Of a DNA stretch of 64,000 bases, positions 10,659 through 21,490 are shown piece by piece (position 1 is the stretch's first letter; every line of letters begins with the position of its first letter). The DNA comes from Brachypterus glaber. Its lineage: Eukaryota; Arthropoda; Insecta; Coleoptera; Kateretidae. The position numbers and the translations under genes are program-made. The notes under the pieces were generated by a model. That model was given only the letters and a program-made list of their open reading frames with translations, was not told the origin of the DNA and did not search any database. Location of the stretch: assembly GCA_958510825.1 (NCBI GenBank), contig OY294046.1, positions 72,983,808-73,047,807 on the forward strand, given 5' to 3'.

Positions 10659-11795
10659 TACTTTCAACATCATGTATTAGACGCCTTTGAAAAAGGGCTT
10701 CAAGTTGATGCTATTTATACAGACTTTTTCAAGGCGTTCGATACGGTCCCTCATAATGTGCTTTTTAATAAAATGGCCTCATGGGGAGTTTGTGGGAAAA
10801 TGTATGATTGGTTTGTTGATTTCATTTCGGGACGCCAATTGGTCGTGAGGCTATATGGTGCTCTTTCAAGTCCCATTGATGTTACTTCTGGTGTTTTACA
10901 GGGAGGGCATCTTTCTACCACTGTCTTTGATTGTTTTATTAATGATATTGGTAAATCATTGGGCTTTTGTGATTATTTAATATTCGCAGATGATTTAAAG
11001 TTTTTTACCATTATTAATTCAGTTGAAGATTGTGTTAGACTCCAACGAGCGCTAGATGGCCTCGACAATTGGTGTTCTCTGAATGGTATGAAATTAAATG
11101 TTCCCAAATGCAAGTCAATTCAGTTTTACAGAAATTATTCGCCCACAATCTTCTCATATAACATTGAAAACCTTTATTTGAAAGGTGTGAATTCTATAAG
11201 GGACTTGGGGGTGGTCTACGACAACAAAATGTGCTTCAATCAACACATTGAAAGGCAAGTAAATAAGGCTTTAAAAATGTTAGGCTTTCTTAAGAGAAAC
11301 CTTAAAGACTTTAAGTGTCTAAGTTGTATTAAACAATTATATTTTTCACTAGTTAGATCGCATCTGGAATTTAATTCTACAATTTGGTCACCAATCTATA
11401 ACTATCAGATTGAAATGATTGAAAAAGTCCAAAATAGGTTTTTAATATTTCTGTCTTTCAAATCTAGCATTTTGTTGTCGGAGTCTACCTCCAACTCCCG
11501 GCGCGTTTACTTTGAAATCACCTCTCTAAATAACAGGAGAATTAGAGCTGATTTGTTATTTCTTTTTAAATTAATAAATGGGGTTGTGGATTTTCCGGAG
11601 GCTCTATCATTGGTGAAGTTCTTAGTTCCATTTTCCACTAGAAATTCTAGAACCTTCTATTGTAGTGTTCATAGAACAAATTATGCTAGTAACTCTCCCA
11701 TTGATAGGGTTTGCAGTATTGCCAATTTATTAGATTTAGATTTTTTTGTTAATTTTAATGTTTTTAAAAGGGACTTGATTAAAGCTATTAAGTGA
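10659..11795 (+). pseudogene. Non-LTR retrotransposon reverse transcriptase, C-terminal part
   Basis: The frame is open from about 10659, upstream of the first Met at 10758. It runs through RT motif A (DAIYTDFFKAFDTVPH), motif B (GVLQGGHLSTTVFDCF), the FADD catalytic motif C, and the Jockey-superfamily tail (DLGVVYDNKMCFNQHI, LEFNSTIWSPIY, IEKVQNRF). It ends at a TGA at 11795. The usual motif B form is GVPQGS.LGP; here Pro, Ser and Gly-Pro are changed, suggesting relaxed constraint. The endonuclease and RT N-terminus are absent. A 3' UTR with repeated TTTTGTGATTTATATT words ends near 11916 in AATAATAAT, a short simple-repeat tail. It directly abuts the 5' end of the family A copy. Confidence 0.87.
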
Positions 11796-12006
11796 TAATA
11801 TATTTTAGTTATATGTATATTTATATTTATTTTGTGATTTATATTTATTTTGTGATATGTATTTATATTATATTTAAATTGGAATTACCGTAAATAAATA
11901 AAGTTCTATCAATAATAATTTTACAAAAATGGCGAAGGCGCATTCCTTTATATGAAATTTCAAATGTGACTGCACTCAGTTTCATAACTAAAATAATAAT
12001 ATTTTT

Positions 12007-12393
12007 GTGCTGCAAAAGAAGTGTTTAAGGGTTATATCAAACTTAAAGCGCAGAGAAAGTTGTAGAAAAAAATTTATTGAACTTCAAATACTTACAGTTC
12101 CTTGCCTTTACATTTTAAATTTATTAGTATACATACATAAAAATAAAAATTCGTTAACTAAGAATAAAGATTTGCATTATCATAATACTAGGAACAAAGA
12201 AAATATATTGGTTCCAAAATATAGGCTAACTCTATCACAAAATGGTCCCCTCATTAAAGGTATTAAATTATACAATAGATTAGAAAATATAATAAAGCTT
12301 ACTCCTTTACCTAATTTTAAAAAACTAATCAAGACCAAACTCTTATCGAAAGCATATTATTCTATAAAGGAATTTGAAGACGACAATGGCTAG
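12007..12393 (+). pseudogene. Non-LTR retrotransposon, extreme C-terminal fragment
   Basis: About 128 residues beginning LQKKCLRVI, then RRESCRKKFIELQILTVPCL and LVYIHKNKN, with DLHYHNTRNK and KGIKLYNRL. This is the C-terminal tail of CR1/Jockey-type RT proteins behind the catalytic domain. The GTG at 12007 is simply where the truncated copy begins. A 3' UTR follows to a (TTA)n tail at about 12538-12563. It is a different family from the fragment immediately upstream. Confidence 0.75.
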
Positions 12394-12533
12394 TGAACAT
12401 TTTATAAAAATTTTAATGTGTATAATTGTAGTCGTTAATATAATTTATTTATTATTTTAAAAAGACATGTCTCGTGTATTCGTATTATTTTACAACTTGT
12501 TGTATTTAATTCTTATTTATGAGATTAATAAAG

Positions 12534-12563
<30 letters not shown>

Positions 12564-12565
<2 letters not shown>

Positions 12566-13889
12566 AATAAATTGAAAGACTAATTGTTTATAGTGTTTGT
12601 AGAGGAAAACAAAACTAATGAGAATATAGTTGTTTTTATATCAACAAAATAATATATGTTTCTTCTTCTTTTTAAATAAGAAACTCTTTTTTAATTTAAT
12701 ATTATAATATTTTTAAATAAGATTCTGAAGTACTTAAAATATAAAGCCTTACCTCACCTCAAGATATCCATGTACTTAAAATCAGAACGTCCACTTTTAT
12801 TTTAGTTTTGTATGACATTATTAGTAGCTTTTCAGCACATCTGTTTGTTTGGACTTTATATTAAGATACTGAAGTAATTAAAATATAAAACCTTACATCA
12901 CACTAAGATATTACTGAAAAAAAGGTGTACAGGGAATTAATGTTAACACATATTTTAAAATTAAGAACCTGGTGGACATAATTAAAATATTTTCGAATAT
13001 CGAAATAAACTTTTTGAATAAATTGACAGAAATTAATAAAAACTCATAACGTTTTAAAATCAAAATTGAAATATCTTGAAGCAAAAAATACCGTTTTTAA
13101 AATAAAGTTATTAGTTTCTTTATTTCATGTGCCTATTTTTTTTTTTTTTTGAAAAATTGAGGATTAATTTTATAGAAATTAGTTATTTCATTTAAATAAT
13201 TCCATGTACTTATTATAAATGCATTTCCTTCAAAGAGAGGCAAATGATGGGAGGGTTTGCCTTACATGGGAGGGTTTGGCTTCGTTGGCTACCGCGTCTA
13301 CATAACAAGCAAACTAGCCAAGCTAGCGTGAGTTCGTTTCTCACTGGCGCCGACTTGCATTTTTCAGTTAATTAATAATTGAAATTTGGTTAAGGCGAGA
13401 AGTGTAGTGGACGTTCCTATAAAAACTGGTTCGAAAGTCAGTATTCCTCTACTACTAGCCCACATAAGTCCTGGACTTAGGGGATGCTTAATTAAGTAGA
13501 ATAGTAAACAAACATGTAATGTAATTATCTTAAACTAAGGACTTTTTAATTTAAGTCATGAAATACTTTAATTGAAGAGAACTTTTTTTCCGTGTAGCTT
13601 TGCGCCACCTTATGCTTCTTAGTTTTCGAGGCAAAACAACAGACACTGTCTTACCGTCGAGGTAAATCGCCCCCAAGCTATTACAAACTTGTCTACAACA
13701 GATTTTAGCACAGTATGTTCTAAGATTTTATGTGAGATATTTTAATCAAAGTTTATCAAAACCGCATATGCGGTATGCACAGAACTTCCTACGCTACAAC
13801 AATTAAATATAATTAAAATTTGTCAATCTTCTCCAATTCTGTATCAACTAACGTCTTAACTTTATGTTCCTAAGTTTTGCATGCTTATA
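12564..13889. other. Non-coding sequence with a short direct repeat
   Basis: Near 12725-12770 and 12865-12910 the string ACTTAAAATATAAAGCCTTA recurs with changes, a diverged direct repeat about 140 bp apart. Near 13240-13280 GGGAGGGTTTG occurs twice. The stretch 13240-13460 is less AT-rich. No frame with recognisable domains is seen. Confidence 0.35.
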
Positions 13890-14315
13890 CACGGAAAGAA
13901 ATTAGTGGGCTCTGCGCTATACATTATAAGATATTTGGTAACAGTGGCAAATTATAGTGATTTAAGCTATAGATTATAAGGGACACAATAACTAATAATG
14001 TTAAAAATAAATTGGAAACGATTATATATATATTACAGACACGATTATATTTATTACAGGCACTATTATAAATTTACAGAAATTTTATTATATTATAAAA
14101 ATTATTAGCACGGACAATAATTAAATCTATTTAAGCTATAAATGCCATACTATTTGTTATATTTTATTATTCACTAAACAATTAAAGTATTTCATATAAA
14201 TTTTTACACTGACTGCCATAATTGTAAGAGAAAGCCTTGTATTTATATAATAAGCGATTATAATTTGCTTGTTATGTGTGTTATAGCACTCCTAGCTATA
14301 TTTTTTTTTTTCGTG
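13890..14315. mobile_element. TA-flanked MITE T3, copy a
   Basis: 426 bp flanked by TA (13888-13889, 14316-14317). It starts CACGGAAAGAAATTAG and ends in a T-run then CGTG, so the inverted ends are short: CACGGAAA against CACGAAAA. A near-identical copy in the same orientation is at 38614-39037, also flanked by TA, which supports the boundaries. Confidence 0.85.
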
Positions 14316-14317
14316 TA

Positions 14318-14865
14318 TAACTATGTCTGCTTTGAAACAAATACAAAATGTGGTAGTTGTCTAAGGCAACTATCTAATAACTTCAATTCAAGCATACGTA
14401 ATATTGGCTTATAGTATATTCAACCAATATGCAGTATAAGTAAATAAAACAATCGCGCACGCGGCAGCTGGCGTGTGGTTTCATTGGTTAGAACACTCGA
14501 ATGTTGCGAGAGTAGGGATGTAGAAAATTAAACAGGTCAGTACGTGAGTACTTGCGAAGAAGCGTGCAATGCATTGCAATGGACCGTTATATAGAAATAT
14601 TTTGTTTTGAGTCCTACCCTGTCACTAAATCCGTTGTTGTCACGTGCGTTTGTTACTCTCACTGCATTTTGAAGTTGAATATACTATAGGTTCGTGAATC
14701 TTTACAAAATTTCAGAAAAAAATTAAGTAGATACTTAAATTAGCATAATTTTTTATCGTAAGCTTATGAGAAAACATAGAATAACACTGAAAAAAAAAAT
14801 CTGGTGAATTAACCAGAATAGTTAAATACGGAACAAGCAGGGCCGTAGCTATGATATGAAATCAA
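14318..14865. other. Sequence without recognised gene
   Basis: A moderately GC-rich part (about 14450-14520, with AATCGCGCACGCGGCAGCTG) is embedded in AT-rich DNA. No coding frame or RNA gene is recognised. Confidence 0.3.
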
Positions 14866-16080
14866 AACAGTTGGATATTTCATGGTTTCAAAATACAAAG
14901 TTGCGTATTTCACGAAAGGGTAAGACCTTTCTTTTTAGTCATTAACTTTTTTGTCGAAGAAAAAAGGATAGCATATTTCATGGATTCAAGTACAAAAGTT
15001 GCATATTTCACGAAAGGGTGGGGAAATAAGTTGAATATTTCATGGTTTCAAATAAAGAAGTTGCACAAAGAAAAAACGGATTCCTTGAACCAAGGACACG
15101 TGTCTTTGTATATGTTCAAAGTCATATTCTCTTGTTTCAAGGCTGGCATTTTCTTGAACCAAAGTCAATGTCCTTGAATAAAGAGCGCGGATTTTTATTC
15201 CAAAACCCGTGCTCTTCATTCAAGGACATTGACTTTGGTTCAAGAAAATTCCAGCCTTGAAACAAGAGGATATGGCTTTGAACATATACAAAGACACGTG
15301 TCCTTGGTTCAAGGAATCCGTTTTTTCTATGTATATTTCACAAAAGGGTGGGACTTTTTTTTTAGTCATTATCGTTTTTGTCGAAGAAAAAAGTTGGATA
15401 TTTCATGGATTCAAAATACAAAGTTGCGTATTTCACGAAAGGGTAAGACGTTTCTTTTTAGTCATTAATTTTTTTGTCGAAGAAAAAAGTAGATAGCATA
15501 TTTCATGGATTCAAGTACAAAAGTTGCATATTTCACGAAAGGGTGGGGAAATAAGTTGAATATTTCATGGTTTCAAATATAGAAGTTGCACAAAGAAAAA
15601 ACGGATTCCTTGAACCAAGGACACGTGTCTTTGGATATGTTCAAAGTCATCTCTCTCTTACTCCGCGCGCTATAATACAGCATAAAATTAAAATTTGTAA
15701 TATACATATAGAACAATAAAATTAATATAATTTTAGGAGTATAAGTGTGCAACACAAGCAGTTCTGCTTAGGCTACATTTATCACTCGTAATATTTTGTC
15801 TAATCTAGCTTAGTTATTCTACACAATAATTTGTTATAACATATTTTATATTAAATAAATAAATAAATAAATAAATATTCTCTTGTTTCAAGGCTGGCAT
15901 TTTCTTGAAACAAGAGGATATGGCTTTGAACATATACAAAGACACGTGTCCTTGGTTCGAGGAATCCGTTTTTTCTATGTATATTTCACAAAAGGGTGGG
16001 ACTTTTTTTTAGTCATTATCGTTTTTGTCGAAGAAAAAAGTTGCATATTTCATGGATTCAAAATGCAAAAGTTGCATTTT
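14866..16080. repeat. Tandemly duplicated hairpin block
   Basis: A unit of about 527 bp (14866-15392) is repeated from 15393 to about 16055, with a third partial start near 16039. Each unit has short TATTTCATGGATTCAA and TATTTCACGAAAGGGT repeats, then a long palindrome. In unit 1 the palindrome spans about 15072-15328, with arms of about 115 bp rich in TTCAAGG/CCTTGAA words (CCTTGAACCAAGGACACGTG). In unit 2 a retroposon is inserted and much of the palindrome is lost. The short apparent reading frames here are by-products. Confidence 0.82.
15650..15877 (+). mobile_element. Short retroposon-like insertion with (AAAT)n tail
   Basis: About 225 bp interrupts the palindrome of the second hairpin unit. 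It ends in five or more AAAT units directly before the palindrome resumes (ATTCTCTTGTTTCAAGG). A simple-repeat tail suggests a SINE or the 3' end of a LINE on the plus strand. No A or B box is evident and no duplication could be fixed. Confidence 0.55.
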
Positions 16081-16439
16081 TAGTCTAAAAAAAGTTGTAA
16101 TTTTTGACCTTCTTCCCTACGAAATATTCTTCGTTAATGAGTTATTATTTGTCTTCAATATCCATAAGAAAATATAAAATAAAAATAAAAAATTCAAAAA
16201 TTATTTGTACTTGTCCGTATCGATTCCATACTACTGAGGACTCCAAATATGGATATAGATTACGCATATGGTTCAAAAATCCATAATGTGTTACGAATTT
16301 TGAAAATAGGGTTAAAATATATAGAACGTAACGGTTATATCATAACCCATTTTTACATGTTACATTAATTTTTTTTTATTACATGCGCCTTCGCCAAATT
16401 TAAAAAAAAAACAAGGCATGAAGATATTTAATGCTACGC

Positions 16440-16800
16440 ATTCCATTATATATTATCACAGTAAACGGTATATTGCATTTTCCCAAATACTTTTTCAAAA
16501 AAAAAAAAAATAAAAAAACTAACATTTTGTTTGGATCTTTTGATCTTTTCTTTTTATGAAAAAAAAAATAGATAGACGGACGGACAGACGGACAGACGGA
16601 CAGACGGACAGACGGAAGGAGATTTTCAAGGTTTCTTATTTTTTCATAAAACACATTTGTATACAAGCAGTTTTTGTCTAAGACGATTTTTAGCGATTTT
16701 TTGAAATTGGAAACTACCGTATAATATTATTCTAGCGCAGGTGCTGTGAATAATATAATAATACAAATAACACTAGGCAACACGGTGTTTATTGGTAGAA
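16440..16800. repeat. Repeat family G, copy 1, with a short minisatellite
   Basis: It shares TTCTTATTTTTTCATAAAAC, ACAAATTTGTAT-like and CGTATAATATTATTCTAGCG segments with 32236-33100 and, inverted, 57080-57500. The shared end contains a small palindrome TTCTAGCGCAGGTGCTGTGA. At 16571-16612 a run of (ACGGACAG)n forms a minisatellite of about five units. Confidence 0.65.
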
Positions 16801-17469
16801 TAAATAGGGGAACTGGTTAAGAATCGTTTTTTATCCAGTTTTTATATTTTATAATAACGGAGATATACGATGTATAAAAAAATTCTAGTCCACCCTGTAT
16901 ATTAGTCTTTTTGAACAAACAAAAGCTGTTAAAAGGCTCACAAAATTAATTAAAACATATATGTAATAGAAGGATTACAAGGACTTTGGGAACGATCAAT
17001 TGTTTCATGGAAGACCAGGATTTTAATGAATAAATATTTCTCAATTAGATTAAATGAAAAAGAAAAGAAATATGCTCGTGGAATGATTTTCAATTAAAAT
17101 TTATGGACTGAATCGATAGAAGTAATGTTCGAGGTGTAAGAATTGTTTGAAGTTTATCCTGATATATTTTGGTCCGAAGATATTAATGGGTGTGGTGGTG
17201 TGGTCCATAATTCAACAGCTTTAATTTGTAAATTTTCAGTGGATTAACAAATAAAAAGCAGATACAAGATCTGTTAGCTAGGCTAAAACACGGTAAGAAA
17301 TAATAATAAATATTTGTGTTTTTCAATAACATGTCAACATTGCAAAATGACAGCAGGTTCCCAACTATAATTTTTTGTGAATTTTACCTATATAAATGGA
17401 ACCGCTACCACTCATCAGTTGTAATTACGTAGCTCTCACTTATTATATAACTTTATGGTGTTAAATACA
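16801..17469. other. Sequence without recognised gene
   Basis: AT-rich DNA. A CACCCTGTATAT string near 16892 resembles the end of T1/T6-type TA elements but has no partner. No coding frame of note. Confidence 0.3.
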
Positions 17470-17575
17470 ATAATAGTATATTATTTACCAAGTGAGAGAA
17501 GTTTAACATTTTTGACCTGCGTCAAATTGCGGGATGAGCGCGCTAGCGTGAAGCCTGCAAGACGCGGTCTAAAAT
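17470..17575 (-). mobile_element. Hairpin-ended element, family D copy 1 (3' end only)
   Basis: On plus it starts AATAGTATATTATTTACCAA, the inverted 3' tag of family D. It continues into the hairpin (GTTTAACATTTTTGACCTGC, apex near GCGCGCTAGCG, then CGCAAGACGCGGTCTAAAAT). Sequence identity with the copy at 44446-44560 stops at about 17575, so only the 3' terminus is present. Confidence 0.7.
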
Positions 17576-17639
17576 CTAATTAATTAGTGTTACGCTCATG
17601 TTAATGGTATAGGAAAATAGCGTTACAGGGGGGGGATGG

Positions 17640-17868
17640 GGGTCCAAAATGATCACAATTTACGTTACGTAATACTTGAACGTTCCCTAAGGGTTCCTGA
17701 GTTAATTAATAAAAACCAATCTTTTTAGCCTCTTTCAAAGAGATGTAGCTCCCTTACGACACATTTTTAGACATATGTTTAGATGAACTTTTAGTCATAG
17801 AATAAGCCAAGGAATTATCTTCTTCACTAGTGACATCATATTTAGAAACACCCTGTATAAGGTCAAAA
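17640..17868. mobile_element. Two fused element ends: TTA-type end and T1-like end
   Basis: 17640-17694 is an isolated end of the TTA family (TTACGTTACGTAATACTTGA then ACGTTCCC). From 17695 the sequence AAGGGTTCCTGAGTTAATT through GATGTAGCTCCCTTACGAC to ACACCCTGTA matches the right half of the T1-related element at 51784-52647. One end element appears to have landed in the other. Confidence 0.6.
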
Positions 17869-17947
17869 ACAGTACAAGATTTTTACACTCTATGCATTTT
17901 TACAAGATGTTATTTTTTTTAAGTCAAAGGAAAAATGAAAAATATAC

Positions 17948-18470
17948 TTTTATCCAACACCTTCACAGAAACACTTGTTTTGAGCACTATTTTAAATGTC
18001 AAAAGTGAGTTTTTTTCCACTAGTGACTAAAAAATTTTTCACCCACTGTTTTACGTACAGCTTTTGATCTCACCCAAAATTAGTTACATACCCTATTAAT
18101 TAAGTATTATAACTATTCTATAAATAGAAGCACGTTAACTAAACCATAAAAATTAAAGAAAACCTCAAATTATTCTTTAGTTTTTGAATAAAATACTGCT
18201 TTTATTAAAAATTCTGTCATCACCGCGTCCATTTTGACGTTTGTAAGAAATGTAAAACTAGCAATTGTTTATTTTTAATAGGCATACTTAGGCCATGGCT
18301 ACCTATTATTTTAGTATTAAGAAAACTTAATCTTAATATTTTTGACATAATTTTTCGCAAAATTATAGATTTTTATTTAAAAATAAAAGGTGTTGGATAA
18401 AATTAAATTCTCAACTCGTGTATTAAGTGATTTTATCCACTTAATACACTAGTTAAGAAAATAACTTTTA
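17948..18470 (+). mobile_element. Hairpin-ended element, family I
   Basis: It has the 5' end TTTTATCCAACACC at 17948. The inverted copy GGTGTTGGATAAAA is at 18388-18401. A hairpin follows whose stem pairs CTCGTGTATTAAG with CTTAATACACTAG, then ACTAGTTAAGAAAATAAC and the end near 18470. The 5' end was found by searching for the partner of the subterminal repeat, which supports the shared architecture. No protein is encoded. Confidence 0.7.
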
Positions 18471-19183
18471 ACTTTTGTTACTTAGTAGCAATTAGTTTTT
18501 TTTCAAATACCTATTGCTCTTGGTGAGTTTTAGCCAAGAGCGGCCGAGATGCAGCGAGTCTACTTTATATATTTTCACCTGAAGAAACAAAATGTGTGTG
18601 CTTCCGGGCCGTGTAAAATTTATTTAGCAGAAAGTAATGAAAACAATAAAATGTGTAGTTTAATGTAATTTATGGCGATGAAATTCGAGAATCAGGAAAG
18701 GATAATAAAGAATGCAATGCAGATGTGGAATGAAAAGCGATAGTCCAGATTATTGATGGTGGGCATTCATTACTGAACGCCGCCACGTTTGGTTTCTTAA
18801 GTGGGAAACTTTTCCCCGGGTACGTATATTTATAAGTCTCCTCCCCCGGCCCGGCCAAAAAACGAAAAGAAAGAAATAGGTGATGTCAAGACTTATGGGA
18901 TGTTCGATAAGATTCATTTTGGGGCCCATTCTCGCCAACTTAAATGCTTAGAGGTGTTTTTATAACCGGCCCGAAGCGCGCCCGCCGCTCAATTTATTAC
19001 CCCAGATGAAGTCAAATAAAGAACTCTACTTCAAACTTACTGGGAACAGGCCTATTCCTATTATTTTAAATCAATACCCTTTACTCATACAACTCACTCA
19101 TTTATAACCTTTAACGCTATTGTAGACTGTACGATATCAAAGAATGTACGATGTATTTGCCAAAATTATATTTAAAAATAAAA
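18471..19183. other. Sequence without recognised gene, partly GC-rich
   Basis: 18520-18600 and 18770-18990 are less AT-rich than the surroundings (for example GGCCCGAAGCGCGCCCGCCG near 18968). Short minus-strand frames (62 residues) have no recognisable domain. It could be unique host non-coding DNA. Confidence 0.3.
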
Positions 19184-19513
19184 TTTATCCAATAAATACA
19201 GACAATTACCAGCTTTAATTTAAATAGATAAACTCAATAATAACCCCCGTGTGGCTTTTACTTTATTGAGTGGATAATTATTTATTTTACCCACTCAACT
19301 GTCACTTGTCAAATTATTTTCTTGTAAATGTCATTAAAATTTTTAATAAAAATATGAATTTCTAAGCTATTTATTGGATAAAACCTTCTATGGCACTCAC
19401 GGGTACACCGATATTGCTCTCTCGAAAAGTAACCTGCTTGGCTGACGCCTCGCAGGTTAATTTTGTCATGGGCAATATCTTACTTTACCCACTAGTACCA
19501 TAAATAACTATTT
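19184..19513 (+). mobile_element. Hairpin-ended element, family C copy 1
   Basis: 5' end TTTATCCAATAAATACAG at 19184; inverted copy TATTTATTGGATAAAA near 19369. The 3' hairpin has inner stem GATATTGC...GCAATATC and apex TGACGCCTCGCAG. Its outer stem ends with CCCACTAGTACCAT, then AAATAACTATTTA. A second hairpin near the 5' side pairs TTGAGTGG with CCACTCAA. Copies 2 and 3 lie within 4 kb in the same orientation. Confidence 0.78.
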
Positions 19514-20467
19514 ATTAACTTCAAAAACGGAAAAAAAAATCTTTCAAAATATGTTCTGTGTTAGTGACATAAAAAAGTTTTTATGTCACTTTTTTTTTCT
19601 ATATAAGCCTATTTTAGTCATTTTACAATATTACATTAATCCACGCTATTTAACATCAACTTTTTAGCAAAAATATCATCAAAATGTTGATGTTAAATGG
19701 CACTTAAACCCCAAACTCTTTGCGTAAATTAACGTAATATTTAAAACTAAAAAAACATATATCTTTTTTATTTAATATAATTCGTCAGTAGCAAAAATAT
19801 ACAGATAATGCACTTTTTCGGAATTTACGGGCAATTTCGGAGCCTTCTTGGCACGGGTTAAAAACTTTTAGGCCCGGTTGTACAAACCTGGTTTAACTTT
19901 GAGCGGAGTTCCTTTACCATTGAAACACATGACAGTTGAGCTAGGTTCTTAATCATCAGGCTAAGATTTTGCAGGCTTATTTTTATACTGAAAAAGAAAA
20001 AATATAAATATTAAGGCCTTTAAATTTTATAAAATTACAAATACTAGGGCTGTTTTATACTAATTTTATAGATATTTGCCTGATTTTAGGGTTTTTGGAG
20101 CCCTAAGTGTACCCCTTAGTGTTGTCTCTATAAATTTTAATTTTTGATACCTCGTACCTCCTAATAAGAATGTGTTTTAATACCTAGGTATCTAAAATAT
20201 AGGAAGGGAAATAAGTTGTTAAAAATATTCACCAGCTCACAGACCAATTTAAAAGCAAAGCAATCACATTTAATTGCAATAAAACAGTTAATTATAACGT
20301 TGTAAAATACAACAAAGGCACTCGTGTTCTATGAAAGTGCACTTTAGAATAATAACATCTATGGATATCGTGCAAGATCAAACTGTGATCAAAAACAAGA
20401 ATTAAGAACAATGCTCAAATTTGTCTTGTTACCAGGGCAATATAAAAAAAATACTTAGAATGTGTAC
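19514..20467. other. Sequence with small hairpins, no gene seen
   Basis: Small hairpins at about 19563-19595 (AGTGACATAAAAA/TTTTTATGTCACT) and 19645-19700 (AACATCAAC pairing across ATGTTGATGTTAAA). Near 19872 GGCCCGGTTGTACAAACC resembles one end of the small MITE at 20471. The frames here are not convincing. Confidence 0.4.
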
Positions 20468-20470
20468 TTA

Positions 20471-20605
20471 GGCCCACTTGCACCACATTTTGGTACGGGA
20501 TTAACTCAGCTAAACCGAGTTTAAGTTAAAAAGGCTGAGTTCTGATTGGTCAGCCGTCAATTTAATCCAAGTTTAAAGTTAAACCAGCATTGGTGCAAGT
20601 GGTCC
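20471..20605. mobile_element. Small MITE with TTA duplication
   Basis: About 135 bp with inverted ends GGCCCACTTGCACCA and GGACCACTTGCACCA, flanked by TTA on both sides (20468-20470, 20606-20608). GG ends and a TTA duplication fit a PIF/Harbinger-type miniature element. Confidence 0.75.
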
Positions 20606-20770
20606 TTATATAAATAAAATTGGTTAATTTTTACTATTATAAGTACATGACGTTATGGTACATAGGTAAAAGGGATTCATTTTGTTTTACTTTTGGTATA
20701 TGCGTATGATATGAACTTCTTTCTATAAAAAAACGGATACCGAATAAATATATATTATAATAATAATATT

Positions 20771-21078
20771 GGATAATTATTCAATACATACAGATAATGA
20801 GACAATTACCAGCTTTATTTTAAATAGATAAACTCAATAATAACCCCCGCGTGGCTTTTACTTTATTGAGTGGATAATTATTTATTTTACCCACTCAACT
20901 GTCACTTGTAAAATTATTTTCTTGTAAATGTCATTAAAATTTTTAATAAAAATATGAATTCCTAAGCTATTTATTGGATAAAACCTTGTAAATTAACCTG
21001 CTTGGCTGACGCCTCGCAGGTTAATTTTCTCATGGGCAATATCTTACTTTACTCACTAGTACCATAAATAACTATTTA
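20771..21078 (+). mobile_element. Hairpin-ended element, family C copy 2
   Basis: Nearly identical to copy 1 over the body (ACAATTACCAGCTTT onward) and the 3' terminus (CCCACTAGT-type end, here ACTCACTAGTACCATAAA). Part of the left outer hairpin stem is deleted after AAACCTTGTA near 20989, which shortens the hairpin. The 5' end is diverged (TTATTCAATACATACAG). Confidence 0.75.
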
Positions 21079-21107
21079 TATAATACTATGATAAGTATAC
21101 GTTGCCA

Positions 21108-21490
21108 ATCAAATATATTGAAAATGAAAACATCTGTTTGGGGTGACTTTTGGCAAATTTTAATCGTCACTTTTCAGTACTTAACGTTTCAGTCTATATT
21201 AGATCTTTATCGAAAGCATCTAAGTTATGAGCATGTAACTATTTATCATACTAAATAACTTATATAAACATTACATTAAACAAATTTACATTTTGTTTAA
21301 TGTAATTTTTATATAAGTTAATCAGTAATTAGTTACATGGTATGTTCGGAACTTTTAAAATAATGCTTATAATTTAGATGCTTTTGATAAAGGTCTAATA
21401 TATACTGAAACGTTAAGTACTGAAAAGTGACGATTAAAATTTGCCAAAAGTTACCCAAAACAGATGTTTTCATTTTCAATATATTTATAT
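21108..21490. repeat. Foldback repeat, arms about 180 bp
   Basis: The left arm TATTGAAAATGAAAACATCT onward pairs with the right arm ending AGATGTTTTCATTTTCAATA. Inner parts (GACGATTAAAATTTGCC against its complement; TTACATTAAACAAA against TTTGTTTAATGTAA) also match. The loop is only about 10 bases near 21292. Next to it, 21541-21606 is a second, shorter palindrome (AGGACGAAAA...TTTTCGTCC with CTGTTTTTAGGG/CCCTAAAAACAG). Confidence 0.75.

Noticed and set aside
15042..16083. Several 60-80-residue frames with repeated sequence
   Set aside because: Overlapping frames in the tandem hairpin block; the repetition comes from the DNA repeat, not from a protein.
16563..16612. CRISPR-like short repeats (ACGGACAG)n
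   Set aside because: Contiguous tandem units without spacers; a minisatellite in a eukaryotic sequence.
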